Assembly (NCBI GenBank): GCA_964541305.1
Contig: CAZIPE010000012.1
Coordinates: 1 to 21,402, forward strand
Direction: 5' to 3'
DNA length: 21,402 nucleotides
Origin: CAZIPE01 sp964541305
GTDB taxonomy: Bacteria; Patescibacteriota; Saccharimonadia; Saccharimonadales; UBA7683
The position numbers and the translations under genes are program-made. This document shows positions 1-6,256 of the stretch, piece by piece. A model generated the notes under the pieces. The model was not told the origin of the DNA. It made no database searches and saw only the letters and a list, made by a program, of their open reading frames with translations. Numbering within the stretch: position 1 is the first letter of the stretch; each line of letters starts with the position of its first letter.

Positions 1-75
1 CGCGGGGTGGAGCAGTGGCAGCTCGCTTGGCTCATAACCAAGAGGTCGCAGGTTCAAGTCCTGCCCCCGCTACCA
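1..75 (+). tRNA. Initiator tRNA-fMet (CAU)
   Basis: The sequence folds as a full cloverleaf: acceptor CGCGGGG/CCCCGCT, D-stem GAGC/GCTC, anticodon stem CTTGG/CCAAG with loop CTCATAA, T-stem GCAGG/CCTGC with loop TTCAAGT, and an encoded ACCA end. Position 1:72 is an unpaired C:U and 11:24 is A:U, both marks of bacterial initiator tRNA. The anticodon stem has only two G:C pairs next to the loop rather than the usual three, because 29:41 is U:A. The D-loop is short (7 nt) but keeps G18G19. The tRNA starts at base 1, so its promoter lies outside the window. Confidence 0.95.
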
Positions 76-86
76 TAAGTATTTTT

Positions 87-116
87 ACCTCTGTTAATTT
101 TTTGCAGAGGTTTTTT
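87..116 (+). terminator. Rho-independent terminator after tRNA-fMet
   Basis: ACCTCTG (87-93) pairs perfectly with CAGAGGT (105-111) across an 11-nt T-rich loop, followed by a run of T. It sits 11 nt after the tRNA CCA end and would end the tRNA transcript. Confidence 0.85.
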
Positions 117-164
117 GTCATTTAAATTTCACCTCAGTTAATGATTCGATTCTTGTCGGGCATT

Positions 165-173
165 TGATATACT
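165..173 (+). promoter_or_regulatory. Extended -10 of the aldo/keto reductase gene
   Basis: TG-A-TATACT is an extended -10 ending 7 nt before the ATG at 181, so transcription would start at about 180-181 and give a leaderless mRNA. No good -35 is visible at the expected distance. No Shine-Dalgarno sequence is present. Confidence 0.6.
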
Positions 174-180
174 TGGCAAT

Positions 181-1023
181 ATGAAGACTGAACTCTCAAA
201 ACTTGCACTCGGAACATGGCTTATGGGTGGGACCAAAGAACCAGATCCTAATAATGACGACAAAAAAGACATTTCTATAATTAATACTGCAATTGAATCA
301 GGCATTACCCTTATTGACACAGCTCAGAATTATGCAGATGGAAAATGTGAAGAAATAGTCGGTCAAGCAATATCTCATTATCCTAGAGAGAGGGTTCAGG
401 TACTAACGAAGCAAAAAAGGTTGAACTTGTCATTCGATGACGTAGTTCAAGGCTGTCATGACAGTCTCAAACGCTTAGGCATAGAGTGTCTAGACTACTT
501 TGTGTGCCATGCTCCAAATTCTGACTTTGACCTCGCAGACTTTTTCAAGGCAACCAACCAACTATATAAAGAGGGGCTAATCAGGAATGTGGGGGTAAGT
601 AACTTCGGCATCAAGTCGTTGCAGCTCGCCGTCGACACTTCTGAGTTACCGATTGCACTTAATCAGGTTAGCTTTTCTATCAACGATAGTGACATTCTAA
701 CTTCTGGTACCTACGACTTCTGCGTGGAACACAACATTCCGATTCAGGCATACAGACCATTAGTTGATATTCAAAAAGAACAGGACGGTTATGACTTACT
801 GCTGGAAATCGCAAAGAAAATGGAATTAACTCCGCACCAAGTTTTGATAGCTTATTTAAACAGCTACCAAGGAGTAAACTTTACGACCAGGGCCAGCAGT
901 ACAGAGCATTGGCAACAAATTAAAGATGCGCTTGAAGTAACGATGGAAACTTCTGATGTCAAATTGCTGAAGCAGATTCATATGACCAAGCAAGGAGCAT
1001 TCGGCCATTTTCTAGAGATGTAA
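181..1023 (+). CDS. Aldo/keto reductase family protein
   Basis: This 280-residue protein is a probable cytosolic NAD(P)H-dependent carbonyl reductase with a TIM-barrel fold. All four catalytic residues of the family can be placed: Asp46 and Tyr51 in IDTAQNYADG, Lys77 in VLTKQK, and His110 in YFVCHAP. The family motif GVSNF follows in the expected place. Its length is slightly short for the family (usually 280-340), and the C-terminal cofactor-binding segment is not a textbook match, so NADPH versus NADH preference is open. The substrate cannot be inferred. The ATG at 181 is favoured because an extended -10 lies directly upstream. The gene appears monocistronic, standing between the initiator tRNA and a non-coding stretch. 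Confidence 0.88.
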   Translation: MKTELSKLALGTWLMGGTKEPDPNNDDKKDISIINTAIESGITLIDTAQNYADGKCEEIVGQAISHYPRERVQVLTKQKRLNLSFDDVVQGCHDSLKRLGIECLDYFVCHAPNSDFDLADFFKATNQLYKEGLIRNVGVSNFGIKSLQLAVDTSELPIALNQVSFSINDSDILTSGTYDFCVEHNIPIQAYRPLVDIQKEQDGYDLLLEIAKKMELTPHQVLIAYLNSYQGVNFTTRASSTEHWQQIKDALEVTMETSDVKLLKQIHMTKQGAFGHFLEM

Positions 1024-1042
1024 ATTCCACTCTCACTGTACA

Positions 1043-1080
1043 GTAACCAAGCCCAATGTCACGACTGTGCATTTGGTTAC
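1043..1080. other. Long imperfect hairpin in non-coding DNA
   Basis: GTAACCAA (1043-1050) and TTGGTTAC (1073-1080) are perfect inverted repeats. The interior can pair further: AATG then CAC opposite GTGCATT, with a bulged T and a GACT tip. No T-run follows, so it is not a standard intrinsic terminator. It lies 20 nt after the aldo/keto reductase stop. It could be a 3'-end structure, a small RNA element or a protein-binding site. The rest of 1024-1283 (260 bp) holds no gene I can support; only the promoter at 1222-1250 is recognisable. Confidence 0.4.
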
Positions 1081-1221
1081 ATCTTGAAAACTCAAACAAG
1101 GTGTCGTTCCGAAACGAGCTAACAACCATTGACAAGTGCAGGTTTCAGATAGAGATTGGTTTGAAAACAAACCCTATTACCCAATAATTACCTATCTTTA
1201 CAAACCAGCTATAGCAAAAGA

Positions 1222-1250
1222 TTGACACAAATTCCAATAATTGTTAAAGT
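1222..1250 (+). promoter_or_regulatory. Promoter of the unknown gene at 1284
   Basis: A consensus -35 TTGACA (1222-1227), a 17-nt spacer and -10 TAAAGT (1245-1250). The predicted start is near 1257, giving a 5' leader of about 26 nt that contains AGAAGGA (1271-1277), a Shine-Dalgarno 6 nt before the ATG. The -35/-10 pair is identical to the one at 2114-2142. Confidence 0.75.
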
Positions 1251-1283
1251 TATAACTATTAATAATGTCAAGAAGGATCTGTT

Positions 1284-2072
1284 ATGTTGGTAAAGAATCT
1301 TGAAAAGCTCGAAAAGGTAGATGTTCAGATCAATTCACTACTCGGATCACTGTCGGAATTGTATAAGCAAAGAGCAGAGCTAATCGCCCCTAAAAAGCAT
1401 ACTGATCGTTCATCACAATTCATGATATCAAAGACAAAAAACGAAAGACTTCGCGAAGTGAAGTCTCGCTATGCTGAAATATCTAAAACATGGGATAGGT
1501 ATGGAATAAAAACACCCACCTTAGATACGATAAAAGACAGGTTAATTAATGCTCAAGTAATTATTGACAGCCTTAACCTTGTAGAAGAACTTTCTAACAA
1601 GATGATTATGTTAGTTGTACCACCAACTAGACTACTTGGTTTTCCTATTCCTCGTCAGATAAGAGAAAAACAACAGCATACTGATTACGAGGACGCAGTA
1701 AGCCTTGATCTCGCCTTAAAACTAAAAACACACAAGGACTGGAGAGTATTGGTCGTGTATGGATCAGAAGAGGGGTTGTCATTCGATGTAATGAACGATA
1801 CTAGTCATCCAATTTCAGTGGCTTTGGAGGGATATAATTGTAATGCGCTAGGAGTTGCTGAGTATGCAGCCCTGAGCCTTCAGATCCAAAGACCTATCGA
1901 CACCGCAAGTTGGACATGTCTACCTAACAAGTCACAAGTTTCAGGAAAAACTACTCACTCTGCTTCGGTAGCCTACGCAGGTTTACGAAACGGCAGATAT
2001 CGGTTTGATCTAAATGATATGTATGGCATTTTTGACGATGACCGTTTTCGTCCTGCAATAGAAATTAAGTAA
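1284..2072 (+). CDS. Hypothetical protein with N-terminal coiled coil
   Basis: I do not recognise this 262-residue protein. Residues 1-35 form a heptad-like amphipathic helix, followed by a Lys/Arg-rich helical stretch to about residue 110. Residues 110-125 (MLVVPPTRLLGFPIPR) look like a turn or loop. The C-terminal half (about 135-262) has alternating hydrophobic strands and a Gly/Tyr-rich segment, suggesting a small alpha/beta domain; the final region is acidic and aromatic. No signal peptide or membrane helix is visible, so it is probably cytosolic. The start is supported by the AGAAGGA ribosome-binding site and a strong upstream promoter. Its promoter hexamers match those of the next gene cluster, which hints at shared control; otherwise its function is unknown. 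Confidence 0.75.
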   Translation: MLVKNLEKLEKVDVQINSLLGSLSELYKQRAELIAPKKHTDRSSQFMISKTKNERLREVKSRYAEISKTWDRYGIKTPTLDTIKDRLINAQVIIDSLNLVEELSNKMIMLVVPPTRLLGFPIPRQIREKQQHTDYEDAVSLDLALKLKTHKDWRVLVVYGSEEGLSFDVMNDTSHPISVALEGYNCNALGVAEYAALSLQIQRPIDTASWTCLPNKSQVSGKTTHSASVAYAGLRNGRYRFDLNDMYGIFDDDRFRPAIEIK

Positions 2073-2113
2073 TACAACAACAATTACAAAAACACAAAAA
2101 TAATATAAAACAG

Positions 2114-2142
2114 TTGACAAATGCATGTCAGAGTAGTAAAGT
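2114..2142 (+). promoter_or_regulatory. Promoter of the sortase cluster
   Basis: TTGACA (2114-2119), a 17-nt spacer and TAAAGT (2137-2142). The -10 ends 8 nt before the ATG at 2151, so the mRNA would be leaderless or nearly so. The same hexamers and spacing occur at 1222-1250. Confidence 0.75.
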
Positions 2143-2150
2143 AAGCTATT

Positions 2151-2834
2151 ATGACACGGAGTCAAATTAGCACAACTACTGTAAGGTATATAGATGGCAT
2201 TCACGCCCCTCGAACTACTCCTCAGAAACAAAGAGTACAAGTCAGTCTTCCGCTTGAGATTAAAGATGTCGCAAGCTCTCGTGTTGAGGTGCGTAGCAAT
2301 ACAGCTACAGAACGCCTTGCTAAACAGAAAACTTCAGATTTTTATGCACAGGCTGCTTCTCGGGCTTGGTCACCCAACACTAATTCTCGACTAAAAAGAA
2401 AAAGAAGTCGAATTGCTGAAGCTTCTTCTAAAAAAATGAGTATTGCAAAAGTACAGTTAACGAGCATCTCAGACAGAGTGGTGACAGGAATCAGATCGAT
2501 CTTTCGACGTTTTCAACAAGTTATTCGTAGCACTTACAATAATATGAAATCGGTGGAAAGAAAGGCTATCTCAGATGTAGCTACAACAAACAGTGCATAT
2601 GGAAGCAACAAGATGCTTTTAACGGTTTGTCTGTTCCAGGTTGTGATAATACTTGCGCTTGGTGTTAGTTTATATAGCACCAATCGTGCATATAACCAAT
2701 CTCAGGTTCAAGCTGTTGAGTACCAGAAGCAAATGCGAGAAGATTTCGACAAACAACTAAAGAGTCTGCAGTCAGAATGGCAGGGAGTTTTGAAGGGATG
2801 GCAAAATAGCCAGTCTACACCACCTACTAACTAG
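2151..2834 (+). CDS. Basic single-pass membrane protein of the sortase cluster
   Basis: No family is recognised in this 227-residue protein. Residues 1-150 are polar and strongly basic with several Lys/Arg clusters (for example LKRKRSR near residue 83), probably disordered or nucleic-acid binding, and predicted to be cytoplasmic. One membrane helix spans about residues 155-177 (MLLTVCLFQVVIILALGVSL). The C-terminal 50 residues form a charged helix or coiled coil ending in a Thr/Pro tail, predicted outside. The gene opens a cluster with a small LPNTG protein 21 bp downstream and a sortase overlapping that, so a role in surface assembly is plausible but inferred. The ATG lies 8 nt after the -10, so translation is probably leaderless. 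Confidence 0.75.
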   Translation: MTRSQISTTTVRYIDGIHAPRTTPQKQRVQVSLPLEIKDVASSRVEVRSNTATERLAKQKTSDFYAQAASRAWSPNTNSRLKRKRSRIAEASSKKMSIAKVQLTSISDRVVTGIRSIFRRFQQVIRSTYNNMKSVERKAISDVATTNSAYGSNKMLLTVCLFQVVIILALGVSLYSTNRAYNQSQVQAVEYQKQMREDFDKQLKSLQSEWQGVLKGWQNSQSTPPTN

Positions 2835-2855
2835 TATCTGGATAGGGAATTTATC

Positions 2856-3119
2856 ATGACCAAAAGAATTAAAACAATAACGCTGATAGTAGTTCTAGCC
2901 TTGCTTACAGGTGCAGTTTTCTATAACGCATCACTATGGGAGGGTGTGGCACGGTCTAGTAAGGATGTACCGTCAATAGATAGCGCCCAGCAAGAAGAGA
3001 TTAAGAATCTAACGAGCGATGTCAATCAATGGAAAGATGATGTGCAGTCACAAGAAAGTGCTCTCCAAAATGATGGCATTACCGAATTACCCAATACGGG
3101 GCCAACCGACAGTGAATGA
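2856..3119 (+). CDS. Small membrane-anchored protein with C-terminal LPNTG motif
   Basis: This 87-residue protein has an N-terminal hydrophobic helix (about residues 7-25) after a basic start, so it is anchored N-in/C-out or carries an uncleaved signal. An acidic, Gln-rich extracytoplasmic helix follows. The protein ends ELPNTGPTDSE: a sortase recognition motif LPNTG at 78-82, only five residues from the end. A standard sorting signal would continue with a hydrophobic helix and a positive tail; both are absent here. Strikingly, the next frame directly downstream encodes such a helix as the N-terminus of the sortase. TAGGGA upstream is a modest ribosome-binding site. It is most likely a sortase partner or substrate; a frameshifted fusion or a shortened substrate are alternatives. 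Confidence 0.75.
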   Translation: MTKRIKTITLIVVLALLTGAVFYNASLWEGVARSSKDVPSIDSAQQEEIKNLTSDVNQWKDDVQSQESALQNDGITELPNTGPTDSE

Positions 3120-3732
3120 GCATGCACTTTTTCACATCAGCAGGCTGTGGGCTGTGGCCAGTGTATTAATCGCAGCTATTCTGTGGTTTCTAATAATTGA
3201 AAACCGACACGTTTCGCTTAATGCACCAACTGATTCATACGGAAGTGCTACAGTTATCTCATCAGATGAAGGCACAAAAAAAGATCGCACCACATTATTT
3301 TATAGCGGTAAGCCCACTCGCATAATCGTAGAGCAGTTTAAGATTGATTTGCCTATTATTGACGGGGTATACGACCAAAGTACTCGCAGTTGGAGTTTAA
3401 GTTTTGATGCGGCGCATTACGCACTAATCACTCCAAACCCAAACACTGTAGCTGGCAATACGTTTATATATGGGCATAATACGAAAACAATATTTGGAGA
3501 ACTCGATAAACTTAAGATGAACGATCGAGTGAATATCGTTACTGATAAGGGTGCTAGTTTCTATTACAGTTTGCGAGGGGTGAAAGAAGTTGAGCCAAGT
3601 GATGTAGCGTCACTCACCCCAACTGCAAAGCCAACACTGACTATACAAACTTGTAGTGGGAACTGGGACGAAAAACGAATGATGTTAACATTTGAACTGA
3701 TCGACGTTAAACCCGCCACAACCTCTGTCTAG
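3112..3732 (+). CDS. Sortase (membrane-anchored cysteine transpeptidase)
   Basis: Sortases cleave LPXTG-type motifs and join proteins to cell-envelope nucleophiles or pilin lysines. With GTG at 3112 the protein has 206 residues: a short N-terminus, one membrane helix (about 11-30, RLWAVASVLIAAILWFLII), a variable linker, then the sortase beta-barrel. The catalytic triad is visible: His122 in YGHNTK, Cys181 in TIQTCSG and Arg189 in DEKRMML. The TLxTC-like signature and length suggest a class D/E-like enzyme, but the class is not certain. The frame is open further upstream (ATG at 3070 or 3073), but GTG 3112 gives a standard short cytoplasmic tail. It overlaps the LPNTG gene by 8 bp, implying translational coupling. 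It is last in its cluster and is followed by a terminator. Confidence 0.88.
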   Translation: MNEHALFHISRLWAVASVLIAAILWFLIIENRHVSLNAPTDSYGSATVISSDEGTKKDRTTLFYSGKPTRIIVEQFKIDLPIIDGVYDQSTRSWSLSFDAAHYALITPNPNTVAGNTFIYGHNTKTIFGELDKLKMNDRVNIVTDKGASFYYSLRGVKEVEPSDVASLTPTAKPTLTIQTCSGNWDEKRMMLTFELIDVKPATTSV

Positions 3733-3783
3733 ATTTCTTTGTTATAGACTATATTCATAATTGCACAAAAATAGTTCAATTAA

Positions 3784-3811
3784 AAAGATCCGCTGTTTAG
3801 AGCGGATCTTT
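3784..3811. terminator. Bidirectional terminator between sortase and RRM genes
   Basis: AAAGATCCGCT (3784-3794) and AGCGGATCTTT (3801-3811) form a perfect 11-bp stem with a GTTTAG loop. On the plus strand it is followed by AGTTTT, on the minus strand by a longer T-rich stretch, so it can end both the sortase transcript and the convergent RRM transcript. A second small hairpin, CGTTAG-TAAA-CTAACG (3825-3840), contains the RRM stop codon. Confidence 0.85.
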
Positions 3812-3834
3812 AGTTTTGCTAGAACGTTAGTAAA

Positions 3835-4092
3835 CTAACGGTCTTCGCGTGGTCGAGCTTCGTTAACGGTGAGAGTTCGGCCGCCAAGATCAGAGCCGTT
3901 TAGGGCTTTCTCTGCTGCTTTACCTTCATCATCGTTATCGAACTCAACAAAGCCGAATCCCTTAGAACGTCGTGTTTCACGGTCAGTGATAACGCGAGCT
4001 GATGCGACAGTACCGTGAGCAGCAAACATCTGCTCAAGTTCTTCATCAGTTGTGCTAAATGGAAGTCCGCCTACAAATAGTCGATATGCCAT
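3835..4092 (-). CDS. Single-RRM RNA-binding protein
   Basis: This 85-residue protein is a single RNA recognition motif and little else. RNP2 is LFVGGL at residues 5-10 and RNP1 is KGFGFVEF at 44-51, with the aromatic residues that stack on RNA bases in place. The C-terminus is a short charged tail without the Gly-rich extension found in many cyanobacterial Rbp proteins. The family binds single-stranded RNA in the cytosol and often acts as an RNA chaperone or cold-response protein; the targets here are unknown. A ribosome-binding site (GAAGGA) lies 13 nt upstream of the ATG, farther than usual. The promoter at 4198-4226 predicts a 5' leader of about 98 nt, long compared with the leaderless genes around it. 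Confidence 0.93.
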   Translation of the reverse strand: MAYRLFVGGLPFSTTDEELEQMFAAHGTVASARVITDRETRRSKGFGFVEFDNDDEGKAAEKALNGSDLGGRTLTVNEARPREDR

Positions 4093-4197
4093 GTTGTACG
4101 TTGTTCCTTCTTTATTAACTGTGCAGTTCGACCTAATCTTGTAACGCTGCTCTGATAGTTAAACTAAACGAAACGAACGTACTGACTGCTGAGCTCA

Positions 4198-4226
4198 ACT
4201 ATACAAGTGATTTATATGTTTTGCAA
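4198..4226 (-). promoter_or_regulatory. Promoter of the RRM gene
   Basis: On the minus strand TTGCAA (4226-4221) is separated by 17 nt from TATAGT (4203-4198). The predicted start is near 4191. Within the leader, GTACGTT near the 5' end is complementary to AACGTAC lying between the ribosome-binding site and the start codon (4102-4096), which could mask the translation start. Confidence 0.6.
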
Positions 4227-4285
4227 GCATAACCTTTATGGGGTCAGATGTTTTTTGTAGTGTTGTATTCCACGGTACGGGAAGT

Positions 4286-5662
4286 TTACTGTATACGGGT
4301 GACTTTAGAGCACGCCACTCTAATGGCTTCAGACCATGTAGGGAAGGCGTGTATGGTACTTGCAACATCAGAAGCGGTTAGTCTATTCGCAATGGCTAAG
4401 GTGAGCTCATGAATCATCTCGCTAGCGTGTGGGGCAACTATTGAGGCTGAAAGCAACATACCAGACTTAGCATTTACGGTGACCTTTACGAATCCTCGGT
4501 TTTTGGTCGAGGCAAATGAGCGACCAACCATGTTTATATCAATAGCAGTTGAGCGTATGTTAATGCCCATATGTTTCAGTTCGAGTGGCGTTGGCCCTAC
4601 GGAAGCTATCTCTGGAGCCGTAAAGACCGTACGGGGAACTGCTCGGTAATCAGTGGATACCATCTTTCTGTGTAGTAGATTATGCACAGCAACTCTACCT
4701 TGGTAGAGCGAGACGTGAGTAAATTGGTAGCCTCCAGTACAATCACCAATAGCATAGATGTGTTGAGATGAGGTGCGCAAGTGGCCGTCCACCGTTATTC
4801 CCTGGGGTGAATATGCAACTCCTGCGTTTTCAAGACCGATATCAGTTGTGGGTTTTTTACTGGTTGCCATGAGAATTTCATCAACTACAATAGCGTGTAG
4901 TTTCCCGGCAGACTTCAAAATGAGATGCTTCTTACGTCCTTTTTTCAAGATATTCTGTAGGGTAGCATGAGTAATACAGGTAATGTCGTATTCTTTTTCA
5001 AGATTAGTTTTAACTGTAGCACCAACGAGTGGGTCTTCTCGTGGCATAAGGTGGGATGCTTTTTCAACAACGTATACTTTTGAACCAAAACTTCCAAATA
5101 ATGTTGCAAATTCCAACCCTACCGCGCCACCGCCAATAATTGCAATACTTTTAGGAGGCCGACTAAGGTTTATCGCATCCTTGTAGGTTAAAAAATCCTC
5201 ACGAGTTATACCCGGAACATTAGGTACACTAATTTCTGAGCCAGTAGCGATAATAAACTCCTTAGCACTAAAGCGAGCCCTACCAACCGTTACACTGTGG
5301 GCGTCCACAAAGTGGGCAGAACCATGAATAATACTGATACCATCGTTAATAAGTGATTTTTCTGTTTCTCTAACACCAGTATTGCGCACGGCTTTATCTT
5401 TCCAGGCTTTCACGCTTGGGTAGTTAAATCCAACCCCACTCCCACGAAGACCCAGCTGATCAGCATTTCGTGCTTGATGATAGAGATGGGCACTGGCTAG
5501 TAGTGCTTTGGTAGGGATGCAGGCATATCGAGGGCATTCACCTCCGAGTTTATGTTCTTCAATTAAAGCAACTGATTTCTTGCCCTTAGCGAGGAGTCGA
5601 GCCGCTACTATAGCACCCGCGCCACTCCCGATTATAATAACGTCATAATCGTATGAAGCCAT
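4286..5662 (-). CDS. FAD-dependent pyridine nucleotide-disulphide oxidoreductase
   Basis: A class I flavin disulphide reductase (lipoamide dehydrogenase / mercuric reductase-like) of 458 residues from the ATG at 5662, the usual family length. An FAD-binding GSGAGA motif is at 12-17, the redox-active pair is Cys43/Cys48 in GGECPRYACIPTK, and the NAD(P)-binding motif GGGAVGLE is followed by an acidic residue at the end of the next strand, favouring NADH. The C-terminal motif reads HAFPTWSE (438-445): the His normally directly before Pro, the catalytic base of lipoamide dehydrogenase, is Phe here. True lipoamide dehydrogenase activity is therefore doubtful, and no 2-oxoacid dehydrogenase genes are nearby. 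GAGAG lies 7 nt upstream of this start; ATG 5668 or 5707 are alternatives. It overlaps the ATP-cone gene, implying an operon and possibly a joint role. Confidence 0.9.
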   Translation of the reverse strand: MASYDYDVIIIGSGAGAIVAARLLAKGKKSVALIEEHKLGGECPRYACIPTKALLASAHLYHQARNADQLGLRGSGVGFNYPSVKAWKDKAVRNTGVRETEKSLINDGISIIHGSAHFVDAHSVTVGRARFSAKEFIIATGSEISVPNVPGITREDFLTYKDAINLSRPPKSIAIIGGGAVGLEFATLFGSFGSKVYVVEKASHLMPREDPLVGATVKTNLEKEYDITCITHATLQNILKKGRKKHLILKSAGKLHAIVVDEILMATSKKPTTDIGLENAGVAYSPQGITVDGHLRTSSQHIYAIGDCTGGYQFTHVSLYQGRVAVHNLLHRKMVSTDYRAVPRTVFTAPEIASVGPTPLELKHMGINIRSTAIDINMVGRSFASTKNRGFVKVTVNAKSGMLLSASIVAPHASEMIHELTLAIANRLTASDVASTIHAFPTWSEAIRVACSKVTRIQ

Positions 5663-6017
5663 AATCATCTCTCTGTATTTGGTACTCTTTTGTGGGCTCA
5701 TATTCATACGCAGCGGTCGGATTGTAGCGCCTCAGTATTTGCGCCGTTTGGCGACGTATATCCACAGTAGTTACCTCATATTTACGTTCCAGCCATCGTT
5801 CAACTTCTCGACAGACGTTTTCAGCAGTGAGCTCAGCCTCACCAATGTAGCCAGTGGCATCCATACAGGCTTTGTGTACAGATCGCGCGAGCTTATGCCT
5901 CTGATAACTTTCAGTTGCATGCGAGCTTTTGATAACACGTTTCTCGGGCACATTTTCTTCTAGTCGCGCCAACCACGTGCGAGAAAAATCTGTTTGATGT
6001 TTCGTATGTTTGAACAT
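5643..6017 (-). CDS. Stand-alone ATP-cone domain protein
   Basis: This 124-residue protein consists almost entirely of an ATP-cone, the nucleotide-sensing domain of ribonucleotide reductases and NrdR. Residues about 25-108 follow the family pattern: VIKSSHATESYQRHKLARSV at the start, then helices ending RRQTAQILRRYNPTAAYEYE. No zinc ribbon is present, so it is not NrdR, and no reductase catalytic domain follows. The family binds ATP/dATP and changes oligomeric state. It is first in a two-gene operon and its stop overlaps the disulphide reductase start by about 20 nt. My inference is that it reports nucleotide status to that enzyme or acts as a free regulator. The codons for residues 4-8 contain a 14-nt sequence repeated at 6635-6648. 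Confidence 0.8.
   Translation of the reverse strand: MFKHTKHQTDFSRTWLARLEENVPEKRVIKSSHATESYQRHKLARSVHKACMDATGYIGEAELTAENVCREVERWLERKYEVTTVDIRRQTAQILRRYNPTAAYEYEPTKEYQIQRDDYGFIRL
5996..6009. repeat. 14-nt direct repeat, copy 1 (copy 2 at 6635-6648)
   Basis: GATGTTTCGTATGT is present exactly at 5996-6009, inside the start of the ATP-cone gene, and at 6635-6648, immediately after the GIY-YIG stop. Together with the tRNA-derived repeat at 6665-6680 it suggests rearrangement around the tRNA/GIY-YIG segment. Confidence 0.6.
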
Positions 6018-6060
6018 TGTTTTTGATTTCTTTTTATGAGCTGAGTAAGCTTATGCTTAT

Positions 6061-6089
6061 ATTTTACTCTCACATGCAAAAAATGTCTA
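6061..6089 (-). promoter_or_regulatory. Promoter of the ATP-cone/reductase operon
   Basis: On the minus strand TAGACA (6089-6084), a 17-nt spacer and TAAAAT (6066-6061). The predicted start is near 6054, leaving a leader of about 37 nt with no clear Shine-Dalgarno sequence. Confidence 0.6.
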
Positions 6090-6120
6090 CAGCTACCAAC
6101 TAGAAATAACAGATTAAATC

Positions 6121-6129
6121 TGCTATAGT
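6121..6129 (+). promoter_or_regulatory. Extended -10 for the elongator tRNA
   Basis: TG-C-TATAGT is an extended -10 element 33 nt upstream of the tRNA. No convincing -35 is seen. It is divergent from the ATP-cone operon promoter 35 bp away. Confidence 0.5.
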
Positions 6130-6162
6130 TACTTTCTGTTAAGTGAGTGCAGTTTCTGACGC

Positions 6163-6239
6163 GGCGGCGTAGCTCAGATGGTTAGAGCGCAGGACTCATA
6201 AGCCTGAGGTCACTGGTTCAATTCCAGTCGCCGCTACCA
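6163..6239 (+). tRNA. tRNA-Met (CAU), elongator type
   Basis: A 77-nt cloverleaf with encoded CCA: acceptor GGCGGCG/CGCCGCT (G1:U72 wobble), D-stem GCTC/GAGC, anticodon loop CTCATAA, T-loop TTCAATT. The CAU anticodon fits elongator Met or Ile2, where TilS converts C34 to lysidine. Acceptor positions 4:69 and 5:68 are both G:C, unlike the C:G pairs TilS recognises in E. coli tRNA-Ile2, so Met is favoured. Position 31:39 is an A-G mismatch next to the anticodon loop. The 3' segment 6221-6236 recurs with one mismatch at 6665-6680. Confidence 0.92.
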
Positions 6240-6256
6240 TTCGACTCATTTCATTC

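Noticed and set aside
3019..3111. Upstream extension of the sortase frame within the LPNTG gene
   Set aside because: The frame is open to 3019 with ATG codons at 3070/3073, but the GTG at 3112 gives a short N-terminus before the membrane helix, and the upstream part mainly lies antiphase to a plausible gene. It is kept only as a frameshift possibility.
5679..5963. Plus-strand open frame antisense to the ATP-cone gene
   Set aside because: It has no promoter, ribosome-binding site or recognisable domain, and the minus-strand frame matches an ATP-cone with good spacing.
6163..6239. tRNA-Ile2 (lysidine) identity for the second CAU tRNA
   Set aside because: tilS is in the window, so this was considered, but the acceptor pairs at 4:69 and 5:68 are G:C rather than the C:G pairs recognised by E. 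coli TilS. Elongator Met fits better, although the criterion comes from E. coli.
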